Below are positions 1 through 12,005 of a stretch of 64,000 nucleotides of DNA, piece after piece. Below the pieces are notes generated by a model. That model was not told where the DNA came from, ran no database searches, and worked only from the letters and a program-made list of their open reading frames with translations. Every line of letters starts with the position of its first letter. The stretch's first letter is position 1. A program made the translations under genes and the position numbers. The DNA is from Liquidambar formosana (Eukaryota > Streptophyta > Magnoliopsida > Saxifragales > Altingiaceae), in the NCBI GenBank assembly GCA_039720395.1, contig CM077826.1:22755053-22819052 (forward strand). Direction: 5' to 3'.

Positions 1-2465
1 ACTTGGGGATTCAAGCGTGCCTCCAGAACTGAGTTCTCTAAGCTCATTCGCACAAGATCCCTCCTTAATCCTTCATTGAGTTCAATGCATTCTTGGGCGT
101 ACTCCCGTGGGACCTAGGAGAGTATGAACATGGTTAATAATAATGAAAGAATTGAATTCCTAAAAGGTAAGAGTTTAGAACTCACATTCTCATAATACGA
201 ATCGATCTTGTGATATTCATCGAATGGTGGATGGGTAATGTCAGTCTTCACAAATTTTGTCCCACTGCACAAGTTCACATACCAATTTAGTTGTGGGAGG
301 AGTGGAGGTTGATTTCCTTCAAGGTCATCATCCTCGTTATTGTAAGTCATCCCTGTAGCAGATCCAATTGTGGAGCTGTGTCCCCTTGCCCGTCGGCCCT
401 GAAATTCAAATGTTTGTCAAGAAACGTCTTTCTTATGATCTTAAAAAAGAGTTTAAGAGTTTGGGGAGCTCACCCCTTGAGGTGGGAGACCAGTGACCCT
501 AGGATTCATCAGATATTGTCGACAGAAAGCAGTGTATTCTATGCGAGGGCAGGTGAATCCCTCAGCATCCCAACCCCTCAGAGCCTCTTCTAGTTCATCC
601 CCCACTAGGTGGCTAGTATGCCTCATGTTCTTTGGTGGCATGGAAGGTGTCACAGCTGTATTCATATTTCCGTGGACTTATCTCAGGACTCGCTCCCCAA
701 GATACCAGCTTCTACCTGTGGGGCTTCAAAAAGGACCCTTTTGCTTGTCAACTCCAAACAAGAGGAGTACTTCTCGGAAGCCTATGCTCCCACAGCCTCC
801 ATGGATCCCATTCCACCTGTTGAGTTTGAAATAAGAATGAGAAAAAAGATAAAAAAGATATAAAAGAGGAAAGAAAGATTCTACCATATCAACAGTCAAG
901 CTGGCAAGATATGCCCTTGCATGGGCATAATCATGTCGATTGGAGGCTTTTATAGCCAAGCAAGATGGAGCGTAATTTTGGAGGATGGGCCATGACATGG
1001 CATCACTAGCAAGAGTTGGATGGCACATGTTCAGGTACTCATAGTACATATCTGTGGAAAATCAATCAAAGAAATAGAAGAAATCATGTATGTGTTAAGT
1101 TTCGGGAAATAATAGAGAATTGAATGTTCTTTGTTACCTCCCAAACGAAAGGAAGTCCCCCAAAGTTCTTTGCAACTCCTCGGGACATGTCAGTCATGGA
1201 GCGATACATGTTGCGAAAGCAGCCCACCCCAATTGTATCTCCAATTTTGTTCACATCTTCCATGCTAGCTAGCAACTCTAGTCGAGCCATGTCATTGGTG
1301 CCCGCAAAGAAGGTACATGAAATCATGTAGAGCAAGAAAGCTTCACAATGTATTGGGGATCGTCCCCTCACTCTCTTCCACAATGGCAAAGGTGTTGTAG
1401 AGCCAAGTACGGCGTACGCCTTTTGGGCTTAGCTCCGCTTCCACCCGAGTAGGCTACTATGTAGTTCTGATCCATGTTGGCTTGTTCGTAGTACTCCAAG
1501 CGCTTGCCTTTCAAGCTCAACCCAGTTATCATGGTGAAGTCCTTAGGGGTCATGGTCATCTCCCCGAAGCTAAAATGGAAAGTGTTGGTGGTGTCCCACC
1601 ATAGCTTGTCAAGGCAAACAATGCTTGCCTATCCCATTGCTCGTTCCATAGAGCATCTAGGAAGGGCCCAAAACCCGCCTTCTTTACTATCTTGCGAGCA
1701 CGTGGTTGGGCATGTTCCATATGTCTCCACCATGAGATGAGCCCCTTTATTTGTCCTTGTACGGAGACTTGGAAGTCGGGCTATGTCAAAAGGATTGTGT
1801 ATTGAGTTAGCATTGAAAACATAGAGATATTGGGCATACATTGGTAATTGATTTCAAATGGTTTTCCAAAAGTTTTAAAATATGGGTTTTGATTCATGAA
1901 ATGAATTAGAAATGAATGCCCATGACTTTGTGTATTCAAATTCATTGATTTTGTAAGGATTGAACATGGTTTTGCCTTTCGGGCATTTTATCGAACACTT
2001 GGGTGTAACTTATTTTCAAGCATTGAAATGAAAGATTTTGTATACCAAATCCTTGCCAATACCATTTGACTTTGTGCTACAATGCAAACCAATTGATTTT
2101 TCAAGAATTGAACATGTTTTTGTCTCTTTGGCATTTTATCAAACACTTGGTGGGCATCTTTTCTCAAGCATTGGGAAACAAGCTTTGTACACATTCAATC
2201 CTTGCCAAATCAATGAAATTGGCTTAACAATGATAGAAACAATCAAAAGAAGATCATGGGAATGCATTTTATCCAATAGAAATCAAGATTTCATGATAAA
2301 CATGTTAATTGGGAAGAACTAACCTCATGTTGGGAATGGAGGTATAGAGATGCTTCTTGGGTTCAAGCAACACCTTGTCTTGGGATCATCATAGATTGGT
2401 GCCTTGTATGTATTCTTGATCACATAGTATGGATACTTGATGTTGGAATCATTGCTAGAAGCCAT
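1..2465 (-). pseudogene. Antisense plant mobile domain (PMD) gene, first copy, 5' part
   Basis: Near-identical duplicate of the antisense PMD gene at 12006-14669 and homologous to the seven-exon gene at 47924-50583. Exon 1 starts with the ATG at 2465 and ends near 2324 at a GT donor. Exon 2 carries the PMD core, with motifs such as WWDTTNTFHF and MTPKDFTMITGLS, up to the donor near 1139. Later exons continue to the window edge, where exon 6 ends at about base 3. Relative to the copy at 12-14.7 kb it differs mostly by single-base deletions that break the frames; exon 1 is 142 instead of 144 nt. One position is better preserved here: a TGG at about 1727 that is TAG in the other copy. Lesions may be real decay or low-quality assembly next to the N gap. 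Known: PMD proteins occur both as plant nuclear proteins and as transposon passengers. Confidence 0.75.
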
Positions 2466-2751
2466 TGATGATGGTTGAGCTTGTATGAGAAAAATGGGTT
2501 TGATAAGAAGATGATGAATTGATCTTGCAACTTGATGATTGATGCTTGTTTTGTTGTTGAATGACTTGTTCTTGATGCTATTTCACAACAACTTGAATTG
2601 AAAGTGAAACTTTGAAGAGAATGTGTGTGTGAGTGTTTGGAGAAGATGGAATGGGTTTCTAGAGAGAGAACTCTCTATTTTCGGGTTTGGAGAAGTGTGA
2701 GCATGAATGGGGGTCAAGGGTTTAAAAACCCAGATTTTAGAGGACCCTAGC

Positions 2752-2833
2752 CTCGGGTAACCGCCTAGCATGGGGCGGCAAGCCGCCTGGGCTTGGGCGG
2801 CAAGCCACCAGCAGCCAGGTGGTCAGCCGCCTC
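2752..2833. promoter_or_regulatory. 22-bp-unit palindromic array upstream of PMD gene (copy 1)
   Basis: GC-rich array opening with CTCGGGTAACCG and made of repeated GGCGGCAAGCC-type units. It lies 24 bp from the TTTTTAAA (2728-2721, minus strand) of the PMD gene. It belongs to a set of ten such arrays in the window. This copy and its duplicate at 14965 have the most degenerate right end. Confidence 0.7.
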
Positions 2834-2987
2834 GCCCACTCCGCATTGCCCGTTTAGCCTTTGCTCGCCTATTCGCGCTTTTGAACCTTCTTTGAGATGC
2901 AATCTCAGCATGTTTTGAGTTGAAAAATGAATGAATATCTTGACTTTGTTTGACATGAAATGGTTTGAAATAGATTGCGTTGGTAGC

Positions 2988-3777
2988 TGTGAACCCCGGA
3001 AATTGGGCCCACGAGGGATTGAAAAGAAAGTGGGTTTGAAAAAGAAAAAAGGAAAGGAGTCGCCACCTTATTTTTAAAGGAAACAAGGAAAACCCTAAAA
3101 ATCAGGTTGTTTAGGAAAACAATTTGAATGACTCCATAAAAAAAGGAAAGGCAAAAACCAATCTTTGAAAACCAAAGAAATCGGGATTCAGAGGTTAAGT
3201 TATGACATGGGGGTTCTAGGCAAAGCCTATAGGCACCCATGTCACCCTTTCGGTCTCTCAGTTCATTTGGGCTAAATTAAAGTCTTTCCATACAAAAATC
3301 AGCAAGTATATCATCACAAGAATTGCATGCATATCATATATTTCATTCATCCATCCATGCATAATAAGCAAATAAAACAAAAACGAAAATAAAAAGAAGA
3401 AAAGAAAACATAAATAAACCTAGGATGCTTGGATCCTAGAACGGACTTGAGCCTCACGAAGAGCGCCTACGTACCATGCAACGAAATACATGGTCAAAGT
3501 CCACGTAGTTCGATTAGAATTAGGGTTAGACCTAATATAAACCTATGGTTAAAACCCTAGGTTTCCTTATTTGATCAAAAGAGTTGAATATGATAGAAAG
3601 TTTGATTTTAGGAAAGAAATCCACAAAATGGAAACTTTAATAAAAACCAGAATTTTGTTGGTTAAGGAAACCTCTAATTAAACCATAGGATCATATTAAA
3701 TTAACCCTAAATAGGGAGAAGAGAATGAGTTAAGAAGAAAGGTGAATTGGGGCACACCTTCACACCACTTACCTGAG
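2988..3777 (-). mobile_element. Inverted Tat LTR fragment (duplicate of solo LTR at 15203)
   Basis: Begins TGTGAACCCC right after GTAGC (2983-2987) and reads as the reverse complement of a Tat LTR 3' end. It is the same insertion, with the same left target duplication, as the solo LTR at 15203-17988. It stops at the N gap. The shared junction shows that 1-3777 and 12190-15967 are copies of one locus made after the LTR inserted, or the same locus assembled twice. Confidence 0.85.
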
Positions 3778-3877
3778 NNNNNNNNNNNNNNNNNNNNNNN
3801 NNNNNNNNNNNNNNNNNNNNNNNNNNNNNNNNNNNNNNNNNNNNNNNNNNNNNNNNNNNNNNNNNNNNNNNNNNNNN
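3778..3877. other. Assembly gap, exactly 100 N
   Basis: A run of exactly 100 N, the usual placeholder for unknown gap size. Left is an inverted LTR; right is the middle of gag. The 5' LTR, PBS and gag start of element C are therefore unseen. Confidence 0.99.
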
Positions 3878-6330
3878 ATTCTTGGCCCAATGTTCCATGA
3901 AACCCTAGCCACTTCTGCTTTAAATGGTTCCTAGCCTTGGATGAAATAGAACCCGGACTTGGGAGGACATATGTAATGAGTTCTCAAGCACTACAAGTAC
4001 AACACTGAGGTGGATGTCACGTGAAGGGACCTAAAGACCACGAACAAGGGGCTAAGACCCTCTCCGCTTTCATTACAAGGTGGAGGCAAAAGGCCTCGAA
4101 AATGGCAGATAGACCGAATGAAGAATCATTCAGTTGGTAGTTAAGAACCTATTGCCGTGTATCACAAGCATCTCTTTGCTCACTACTTCCCTAATTTCAA
4201 GGCTCTTATGGAGCAGGCACCAAGTTAAGGATGCTATTGCCGATGGTCAATCAAGGCAGAAGAAGTCCAAAGGAGCCGCAGGCCGAACTTTGCTGGGAAG
4301 AAATTGCGAGGTCAATGCCATAGCCCAACCCATTCAACCCATCTCTCTAAATGACACCAACCCACCTCGCCAATTCACTAAGTTGCATATGCCACTTGAA
4401 AAGTGCTTGAGAAGCTAAAGCCGAGGCCTGTTGAAACCTCTCGACCTAAGACCACCACCAATCCATTGCCTAAGACTACAATGAGAATGAATACTGCAAA
4501 TTCCACCAAGCCAAAGGCCACTCAACCAACCGTTGCTATCGCCTTAGGCATGAGATCCAAGACTTACTTGACAAACAAATCATCTCACCACCAACTCCAC
4601 TAAATCGCCCAAATGTCACCCAAAATCCACTTCCCTCTCATATTCATCTAACTCCATAAATGCCATTGAAGCCGACCCATCTCGACTTTGCCTACCCATA
4701 AGACAATATACCCCGTTACCTATGTCCTTGACCCAAGCCTTTTACCAATGCTGTAACCAAGGCCTTATCATACCTCACCTTCCAAAGCCAAGACCCCAAA
4801 CACCCCATCAATATTGCCAATACCATGGTATACCTGGCCATGACACTGAGGACTGTGCTATGTTGAGAAAGGTCATCCAAGACCTTATTGATCAAAAGAC
4901 CCTACAATTGTCGAAGAAGTCCATCCAACAGCAGCTGAAAGAAAGGTATGAAGCAGGAGACCCTCAAGTAGGGCTATTAGGAGAACCTTCGGGAAATTTG
5001 ATTACTATGTGCTTTATCCTAATCCATTGCCAAGTGAGCCCATAATTCCTACGGGCTGGGATGATATACCTGAAGAAGTACATGGAGACATTGACATGAT
5101 TGAATGGGATGACCTAATGGGTGACACAAATGAGATTGATGACATATGGGCTAGTGATGAAGAAGTAGACCACATGACAAGAGGGGGCCGCCATTTCAAG
5201 CCTCCGCACTTGGAATCTGATAATCCACTGGGTGAGTTAGATAAGCGCCTTGATGTGCAAGAAGAAGAGGATGAAGTACTCCGACAGTTGAAGAAGACCA
5301 ATGCTAATATCACCATATGGGGCTTGCTTATAGCCTCCCACAAACACAGACAGACAGTGCTGAAGTTGTTAAATCAGATACAGGTTCCGGTTGATTTGTC
5401 TCCTGAGGGATTGGTGAATCTAGTAAACCCTGCTCCGAAGAATTCCACTATAGTGTTCACAGAGGCTGACTTACTAAAAGTGGGCCAAGCCACTCCCAAG
5501 CTTTGCATATAACTGTTGACACCATGGGGAAGGGGTTCCCACGGTCTTAATTGATAATGGTTCCGCGTTGAATGTATGTCCCTTAAGAACTGCAACTGTT
5601 TTGGGCTTGGGGCCCACTGATTTCATTCCATCTGGGCAGACAGTGAGGGTGTATGATAATACCCGTAGAGAAGTAATTGGGGTAATCATTTTACCTTTAA
5701 TCATGGGACCCACGGAGTTCAGAGTAGAGTTTCAAGTCCTGGATGTGCCGTCATGTTTTAATTTATTATTGGGGAGGCCTTGGATTCATTCTGCTGGGGC
5801 TGTACCATCCTCATTGCATCAAAAGGTGAAGTTCCCACATGAGGGAGCCATTGTCACACTTCAAGGGGACTATGATTTGAAAATGGCGGAGTACCCGTAT
5901 GTGAAATAAAACCAGAGTCAGTTGAGATACCCTTGTCTGGGTTTGAGTATGTGCAGTGCATAGAAAAAGAGTTCGAAAAGGAAGAGCCATCACACTATTG
6001 CACTTTTTACCCAAGTTCTGATCCAGTACTAGCAGACAAAGATTTTTGTGACAAGTACTTTACAGAGGGGCCGAATCCTCAGAGCTTGACAAGTTGGTAC
6101 AATTCTATGGGAAAGAAGAAAGAAGACTAGGTAGAGTATGTGGATACCAAGGCTATGGTCACCATGTTCCAAGATGTGGTTCTTACTTTGGGGGAGTCAG
6201 CAACAGAAGATTGCCAAGATTCGTCAATTCACCATGCAACCATGCTGCTTCACAATTGGTACCTAGAAGATGGAGCCATTGTAGGGATCCTTGAAGAGGA
6301 AGATCATGACTTGCCTGATAGTAGCTTGTA
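3878..6330 (+). pseudogene. Element C gag-pro, 5'-truncated and frameshifted
   Basis: Collinear with the intact gag-pro of element A (55498-57966). Fragments in shifting frames cover the gag domain (about 3900-4250), two CX2HX4HX4C knuckles (first near 4496, second near 4814) and the retropepsin region with a DNGS active-site motif near 5553-5565, followed by an LLGRPWIH-type flap near 5767. Most lesions are single-base deletions, so it cannot encode a continuous product as assembled. The final codons and stop (TAG, 6329-6331) match element A. Function in an intact copy: structural particle protein and aspartic protease. Confidence 0.85.
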
Positions 6331-6505
6331 GGTTCCTTAGTTAGAGTCTTTCCTGCTTTCAATAAAGTATGTCCACCTATCCCACTTTGTGGAATTAGGA
6401 GTCATCTCATAGTTGTGGCACCAAATTTTGTTTCCTTTTCAAGTTTGTGTCTTTTTTTTGTTCCTTTAATGAAGTGTGTTTCTTTTATACATTGTTTGCT
6501 TGCAG
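6328..6505 (+). other. Putative intron between gag-pro and pol (element C)
   Basis: GT at 6328 in CTT|GTAGGT and AG at 6505 in TTGCTTGCAG after a T-rich tract. Both sites are conserved at the same places in elements A and B. The intron would remove the gag-pro stop codon. Splicing between pro and RT is known in Ogre elements; here it is inferred. Confidence 0.55.
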
Positions 6506-6524
6506 TGTTTCTTTTCTCTCTTCT

Positions 6525-9500
6525 ATGGATATTTATAGCATGGATATAGATCCTAGGAATGACGTCCCCCCAGAGCTCGTCGAGCGAAGGAAAAGGGGTG
6601 TCACGAACCTAACATGGATGAATTGGAATCAATCAATTTAGGGACAAATGAATTGCCAAGATAATTAAAATTGGGATAACCCTCTCACCACTCAAAAAGA
6701 AAAGCTGATAGCTCTCTTAAAGGCCAACATAACAGCCTTTGCATGGTCTTATGAAGACATGCCCGGCATAGATCCAGACATTGTGCAGCATTTCATCCCC
6801 ACCAATCCCCTTAAAAAGCCGATAAGCAAAAGTTGAGAAGGTTAAAACCTGAATGGGCGTTGAAAGTAAAGGAGGAAGTAACCAAGCAACTCGATGCGGG
6901 GTTCCTACAGGTTGTGGAGTATCCGGAATGGTTATCTAACATAGTGCCTGTGCCTAAAAAGGATGGAAAAGTAAGGATGTGTGTGGATTTTCGAGATCTT
7001 AATGCAGCAAGCCCTAAGGATGATTTTCTTTTGCCCCACATTGATGTGTTGGTAGACAGTACTGTAGGATATGCGCTTCTCTCTTTATGGATGGATTTTC
7101 TGGATACAATCAGATAAAGATGGTGCCGTAAGATATGGAGAAAACAGCTTTTATCACACAGTGGGGAACATATTGCTACAAAGTGATGCTGTTCGGTTTG
7201 AGAAATGTCGAGGCTACCTATCAGAGAGCTGCTACAACATTGCTACATGACATGATCCATAAGGAGGTGGAAGTGTATGTCGACGACATGATCGTGAAGT
7301 CTGTGGACCGAGAAGGACACTTCATGGCACTAGAAAGGTTCCTGGAGCGAGCAAAGAAGTACAACTTGCTGGTTGAATCCTCAGAAATGCGCCTTTGGTG
7401 TCATTGCGGGCAAGTTTTAGGGTTCATGATTACTCAGAGGGGAATTGAGGTCAATCCAGGGAAAATCAAGGCCATTGTAAGATGGAGCCGCCTAGCACAG
7501 AAAAGCAGATTCGAGGGTTTTTGGGGAGAATTCAATACATAAGCAGGTTTTGCTAACCTGACCATGGTGTGTGAGCCGATTTTCAAGCTGCTTAAGAAAG
7601 GTGTGCCGAAGGTATAGAACGAAGAATGTTAAGAAGCTTTTGAGACTATTAAAAGGTATTTGAGTAATCCACCAATTCTAGTTCCTCCACGGCAAGGTGA
7701 GCCGTTATTGCTATACTTGACGGTCACTGAAACCGCGACGGGGGCTATGCTAGCTCATTACCTCGAGGGGTCGAAAAAGGAGAATGCCATTTACTACCTA
7801 AGCAAGAAGATGACAGATTATGAGGTGAAGTACAATGCTATAGAGAAGGCTTGTGTGGCTTTGGTGTGGGCAACTCAGAAACTCCGTCACTACATGATGT
7901 CCTATGAGGTTTTCTTGATAAGTCGTATGGACCCGCTGAAGTACTTGATAGAAAGGCCGGTTTTATCCTATAGAACTGCTCGTTGGTCAATTCTTCTCAA
8001 TGAATTCGACATAAAGTATGTAACACAGAAATCAGTAAAAGGAAGTATCATTGCAGATTATTTGGCTAGCTGCCCTGTGGCGTCATCAGAACAATTCAAT
8101 GATCAATTCCCCGATGAGGATGTCCTGGAAATCAGAAAGAAGAATTGGAAAGTATACTTCGATGGAGCTGCAAACAAAAGAGGGTATGGGATAGGAGTTC
8201 TACTGGTCTCACCTGAAGAAGCATTCACACCTTTGGCGGTTAAGTTGGGGTTTGAAGCAACCAACAATATCGCTGAGTATGAAGCCTGCATCCTTGCATT
8301 GGAAGCTGCACTGGAATTGGGGATCAAAGAGTTAGAGGTTTTCGGAGATTCAGCACTGATTATCTGCCAGATAAAGGGAGAGTCGAAGACTCGTGATGAG
8401 AAGCTACTACCGTATCATGCCTACTTAGAAGCCTTGACTAAGGAATTTGTGGAAATAGAGTTTAATTACTTGTCGAGAAATAAGAATCAGTTCGCCAATG
8501 CTTTGGCAACTCTAGCTTCTATGGTGGAAATCCCGGATGGTGGGAACGTAAAACCATTGGTGATAGAATGTAGAGAAAAACCTGTGTATTGCTGCTCTAT
8601 TCGAGAAGGAGAGGTGAAAGATGGCCATCCTTGGTACTATGACATCATGAAATTCATCGAGAAAAGGGAATATCTAGAAGGAGCATCCTGTGTTGATAGG
8701 AGAACACTGAGGAGGCTAGCAAGTCACTATGTTTTGTGTGGAAGAAAGCTATACTGAAGGTCATACAATGGGGTCCATCTGTTGTGTGTCACCAAGGAAG
8801 AAGCCGAATGTCTTGTTAGTGAAATCCATGAAGGAGTTGGAGCACCGCACATGAATGGTTATATGCTAGCCAAGAAAATCATGAGGTTGGGCTACTATTG
8901 GTCTACAATGGAGAGAGATTGCCATGCACATGTCAAGAAGTGTCACAAATGTCAGGTCTTTGCTAATGGACAACACTTGCCTTCCATGCCTTTGACAAGC
9001 ATGTCGTCGCCTTGGCCGTTTGCAGTGTGGGGAATAGATATAATTGGGCAGATTAAGCCGAAAGCCTCTAATGGGCATGAATACATCTTGGTAGCTATTG
9101 ATTACTTCACTAAGTGGGTAGAGGCAGCATCTTTCAAGACCCTGAATGCTAAGAAGGTAGCGCAGTTCATACAGCTCAACATCATCTACAGGTATGGGGT
9201 ACCCCATGAGATCATTTCAGACAATGGTCAGCACTTTCAGAAAGAAACCAAAGAGCTTTTGCAGAAATACACGTAGTGCACCATCTATCCTCCCCTTATC
9301 GCCCGCAGACTAACGGAGCAGTGGAGGCCGCCAACAAGAATGTTAAGAAGATACTACAGAAAACGGCTGACACTTACACTGATTGGCATGAGAAGTTAAC
9401 CTTAGCTTTGTGGGGCTATAGAACATCTGTGAGATCGTCGACAGGGGCTACCCCTTATTCTTTGGTGTATGGCATGGAGGCTGTCTTGCCTATTGAGTTG

Positions 9501-9875
9501 GAGGTACCGTCGCTACGGGTTGCTATGGAGAGTCAAATAGCAGAAGCAGATTGGGTTAAGAACCGTTATGATGAGCTGGCATTGCTCGATGAAAGGCGAT
9601 TAAGGGCCTTATATCATGTGCAGGGATATCAACGAAGGGTTGCAAGAGCATTCAACAAGCATGTTAAAGACCGAGGTTTGAAGACAGGGGATTTGGTGTT
9701 GAAAGAAATCAGAGCTCCAATTTTTGATCCACGAGGAAAATTCAAGCCTAGTTGGGGTGGCCCGTATGTCATTAAAGAGATATTGCCAGCAGGGGCTGTT
9801 CGCCTTATGGATTTGGATGGAATTGAGTTCGCTCGTCCTACCAATTTGGATCAATTGAAGAAGTATCATGTGTAA
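6525..9875 (+). pseudogene. Element C pol (RT, RNase H, archaeal-type RNase H, integrase), broken
   Basis: Collinear with the intact element A pol (58161-61520). Visible parts: reverse transcriptase with YVDDM near 7278, a degenerate first RNase H (7660-8060), the archaeal-type RNase H (8145-8520), integrase with HHCC and DDE residues (8780-9350) and a GPY-type C-terminus near 9760. Frameshifts lie between 6600 and 7660. There is a TGA near 8755 where A has CGG, and a one-base deletion near 9272. The fourth acid of the archaeal-type RNase H is Asn (QFANALA) where A and B have Asp. Confidence 0.9.
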
Positions 9876-9960
9876 GGCCTGCTAGGTTGAAAACCCATAA
9901 GGGCGGCCTAGGCAAAAGTTAAGGCATTTGAACTACGAAGGCCTGATTCCCCATTCCTAA

Positions 9961-10068
9961 AGAAAAAAAAAAAGAAAAGAAAGAAAAAAAAAGAAAAGGA
10001 AAAAGAAAAAAAAAGGAAAAAAAAAAAGGAAAAAGGAAAAAAAAAGAAAAAAAAGAAGAAAAAAGGAT
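9961..10068 (+). repeat. A/G-only low-complexity tract at convergent gene ends (element C)
   Basis: About 105 bp of almost pure A and G between the pol stop (9875) and the 3' end of the antisense gene (10248). An equivalent tract sits at the same place in elements B and A, each followed by a conserved block beginning near GATACGTAGGCA. It could act as an internal polypurine tract or separate convergent transcripts. Confidence 0.7.
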
Positions 10069-10247
10069 GGGATACGTAGGCAACCCATAAAGTTACCTTG
10101 GGTGCAGTCCAAACAACACCACAACAACAAATCTCAAAATTAAATTATTATTGGCAATTCATTTAGAACTAATTAATTGACATAGCAATTTATTGATGTT
10201 AAATAAAGAACTACTGACATGCCATAGATATCCTATTTCTAAAGTCT

Positions 10248-11534
10248 TCAAGTCCTTTTGATTTTCTTCAGAGTCTCTTGGTTTGCTTTCTTCTCTTTTC
10301 TTTCAAGTCTTCGTTTCTTTCGTAAGTTATGGGCATGTGCTGCTTCCACTACTTCTAGAATGTCTTCCTTGCAAAACCCAAGTCTTGTGTCCTTGATAAG
10401 GTCATAAATCCTTTCCCTGCGTAGGGTTTCTCTTTCACACAAGCTAGTCTTCAACCATGTCTTATATTTAGGGCTTATGACATAAGGCCAATCAGTGTTT
10501 TCAACTCGAGTCAGTTTTAGTTGGTCAGTCCATCTAGTTTTGGCCCACTTAATCATCGTGGGGCCCACAGGTTCAACAGAATGATCAAATACCACAGAAG
10601 TAGGTATGGTTTGCATGGCACCCATTTGACGAAGGATTCTTGAGGTCCAATAGAATGAAGTTGATCTCAACCCTATGAGCTTGACCATAGCACACCCAGA
10701 AGTTCGGAGAAGAATTTGTTCCTTGCATCCCCATATGAAGACAAACCACTTGATGTTTCGCTATGAGAGAGTTTGAAAGTAGCCTAACCATTCCCTCAAA
10801 GAAAATTGACCAGGATGTTCAACTCGACGGCAATAATAATGTTGGGGTTTGTATGGGTTAATGGTGGCAGGAGATAAGAAGTTAAGCCTTTCGAGAAGCC
10901 ACATCTGCAGCAGAATGGGGCTCCCTCCTAATGGGGCTTGTGGATTATCATGAGCTTTGTCTAAGCTATTCAGGGTTTCAGCTAGCACCATGGGAATCAG
11001 GTTGTTGTGTTCAAGAAGAAAAGGAATCAGTTCACAAATTTGAATAGGGACATAGAGAGTCCCCGTGGAGATAAGGAAGCAACCAATCAAACAGAAAGCC
11101 AGAGCGTGTTGTGTATTAAGGTTGAAATTCAGGGTACCTTTGCTATCATGAGCCAAAAAGGAAGTTGCTATTTCCATGAGATTCACCACGTGATCCTTCA
11201 CGAATATGGAGACCTCTTGTTGAGAAATCCCAAGGAAGTTGGAAAAGGAAATCAGGTAACTTGAGCGTGGAGTAGGGAGGATGAAAGGTCCTACAGGTGA
11301 AACTCCATACAGAGCACAAAATTCTTCCATTGTTGGGCATAGTTCTTCATAATTGAAACGGAATACATGAAGTTGGGGATCCCAAAAATATGTAGCAGCA
11401 GTAAGAAGAGTGGTTTCAAGCTTCTCATGCATCAAAGAGAATAATGGATCCAAGCAGTAGCGCTTGAACTCCTTCCTTGCCTCCGCACTCATAACCTTCA
11501 GAAAATCACTCAAGAGTTTGTCTAGGGCTTCCAT
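10248..11534 (-). pseudogene. Antisense DUF7745/PMD-superfamily gene, element C, one nonsense codon
   Basis: A 428-codon frame read from the ATG at 11534, opening MEALDKLLSDF. It is intact except for one TAG at 10763-10761, which replaces the Trp in the SWRNI stretch of A and B. After it the same frame continues to 10248, so no frameshift is needed. Motifs: WDPQLHVFRFNYEELCPTME near residues 52-71, a long helical middle, then VKLIGLRSTSFYWTSRILRQ near residue 285, and a basic C-terminus. The fold resembles DUF7745 plant proteins as I remember them. No intron is visible. A TATAAGA box lies at 11590 on the minus strand. Function unknown. Confidence 0.75.
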
Positions 11535-11677
11535 AACTTGCTCTCAATGAATGTAAGTAGGGTTTGAGACCCCTTGGATGTGCTCTTATAGGAAAAAATT
11601 TGGAAATCCGTGTTTTGGAAGGTGAAATTCCGTCAAAATAGGAAGTTTCCTAAAAACAGGCGAAACACTGCCTCGGG

Positions 11678-11756
11678 CTCGGGTGACCACCCAGGCCTGG
11701 GCGGCTAGCCGCCTGGGCCTAGGCGGCTAGCGCCCAGCCCCAGGTGGTCACCCGAG
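11678..11756. promoter_or_regulatory. 22-bp-unit palindromic array upstream of DUF7745 gene (element C)
   Basis: Ends are the perfect inverted repeat CTCGGGTGACCACC / GGTGGTCACCCGAG; the interior holds GGCTAGCCGCC-type units. It is 79 bp, one base short of the usual 80. Distance from the array to the TATA-like box (11590, minus strand) is 88 bp, as in elements A and B. Confidence 0.85.
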
Positions 11757-12005
11757 GCCGCCGCTTCTTTCGCCCATTTTTGCCTTGTTATGCCTTTGTT
11801 TGGCCCTTTTGTGATGTTTTGACTCTTTTGTGCTTGATTTAAGCCCATTTTTCACACAATACAAGATCATATCATTGCAATAAAGTTCAACATAGATTCA
11901 TCAAGTATCCACAATAGGAGTTCAAGGTTGGGAATTGAAATTCCTAATTAGTACATGACAAGAAGATAGTAAGTTCCAAAGTTCCTAACAAGAGGTGAGT
12001 GAAAC

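Noticed and set aside
11678..11756. Reading the palindromic arrays as independent MITE insertions with 14-bp inverted ends
   Set aside because: No target duplication is seen, their position relative to TATA-like boxes is constant, and their cores follow the host element family.
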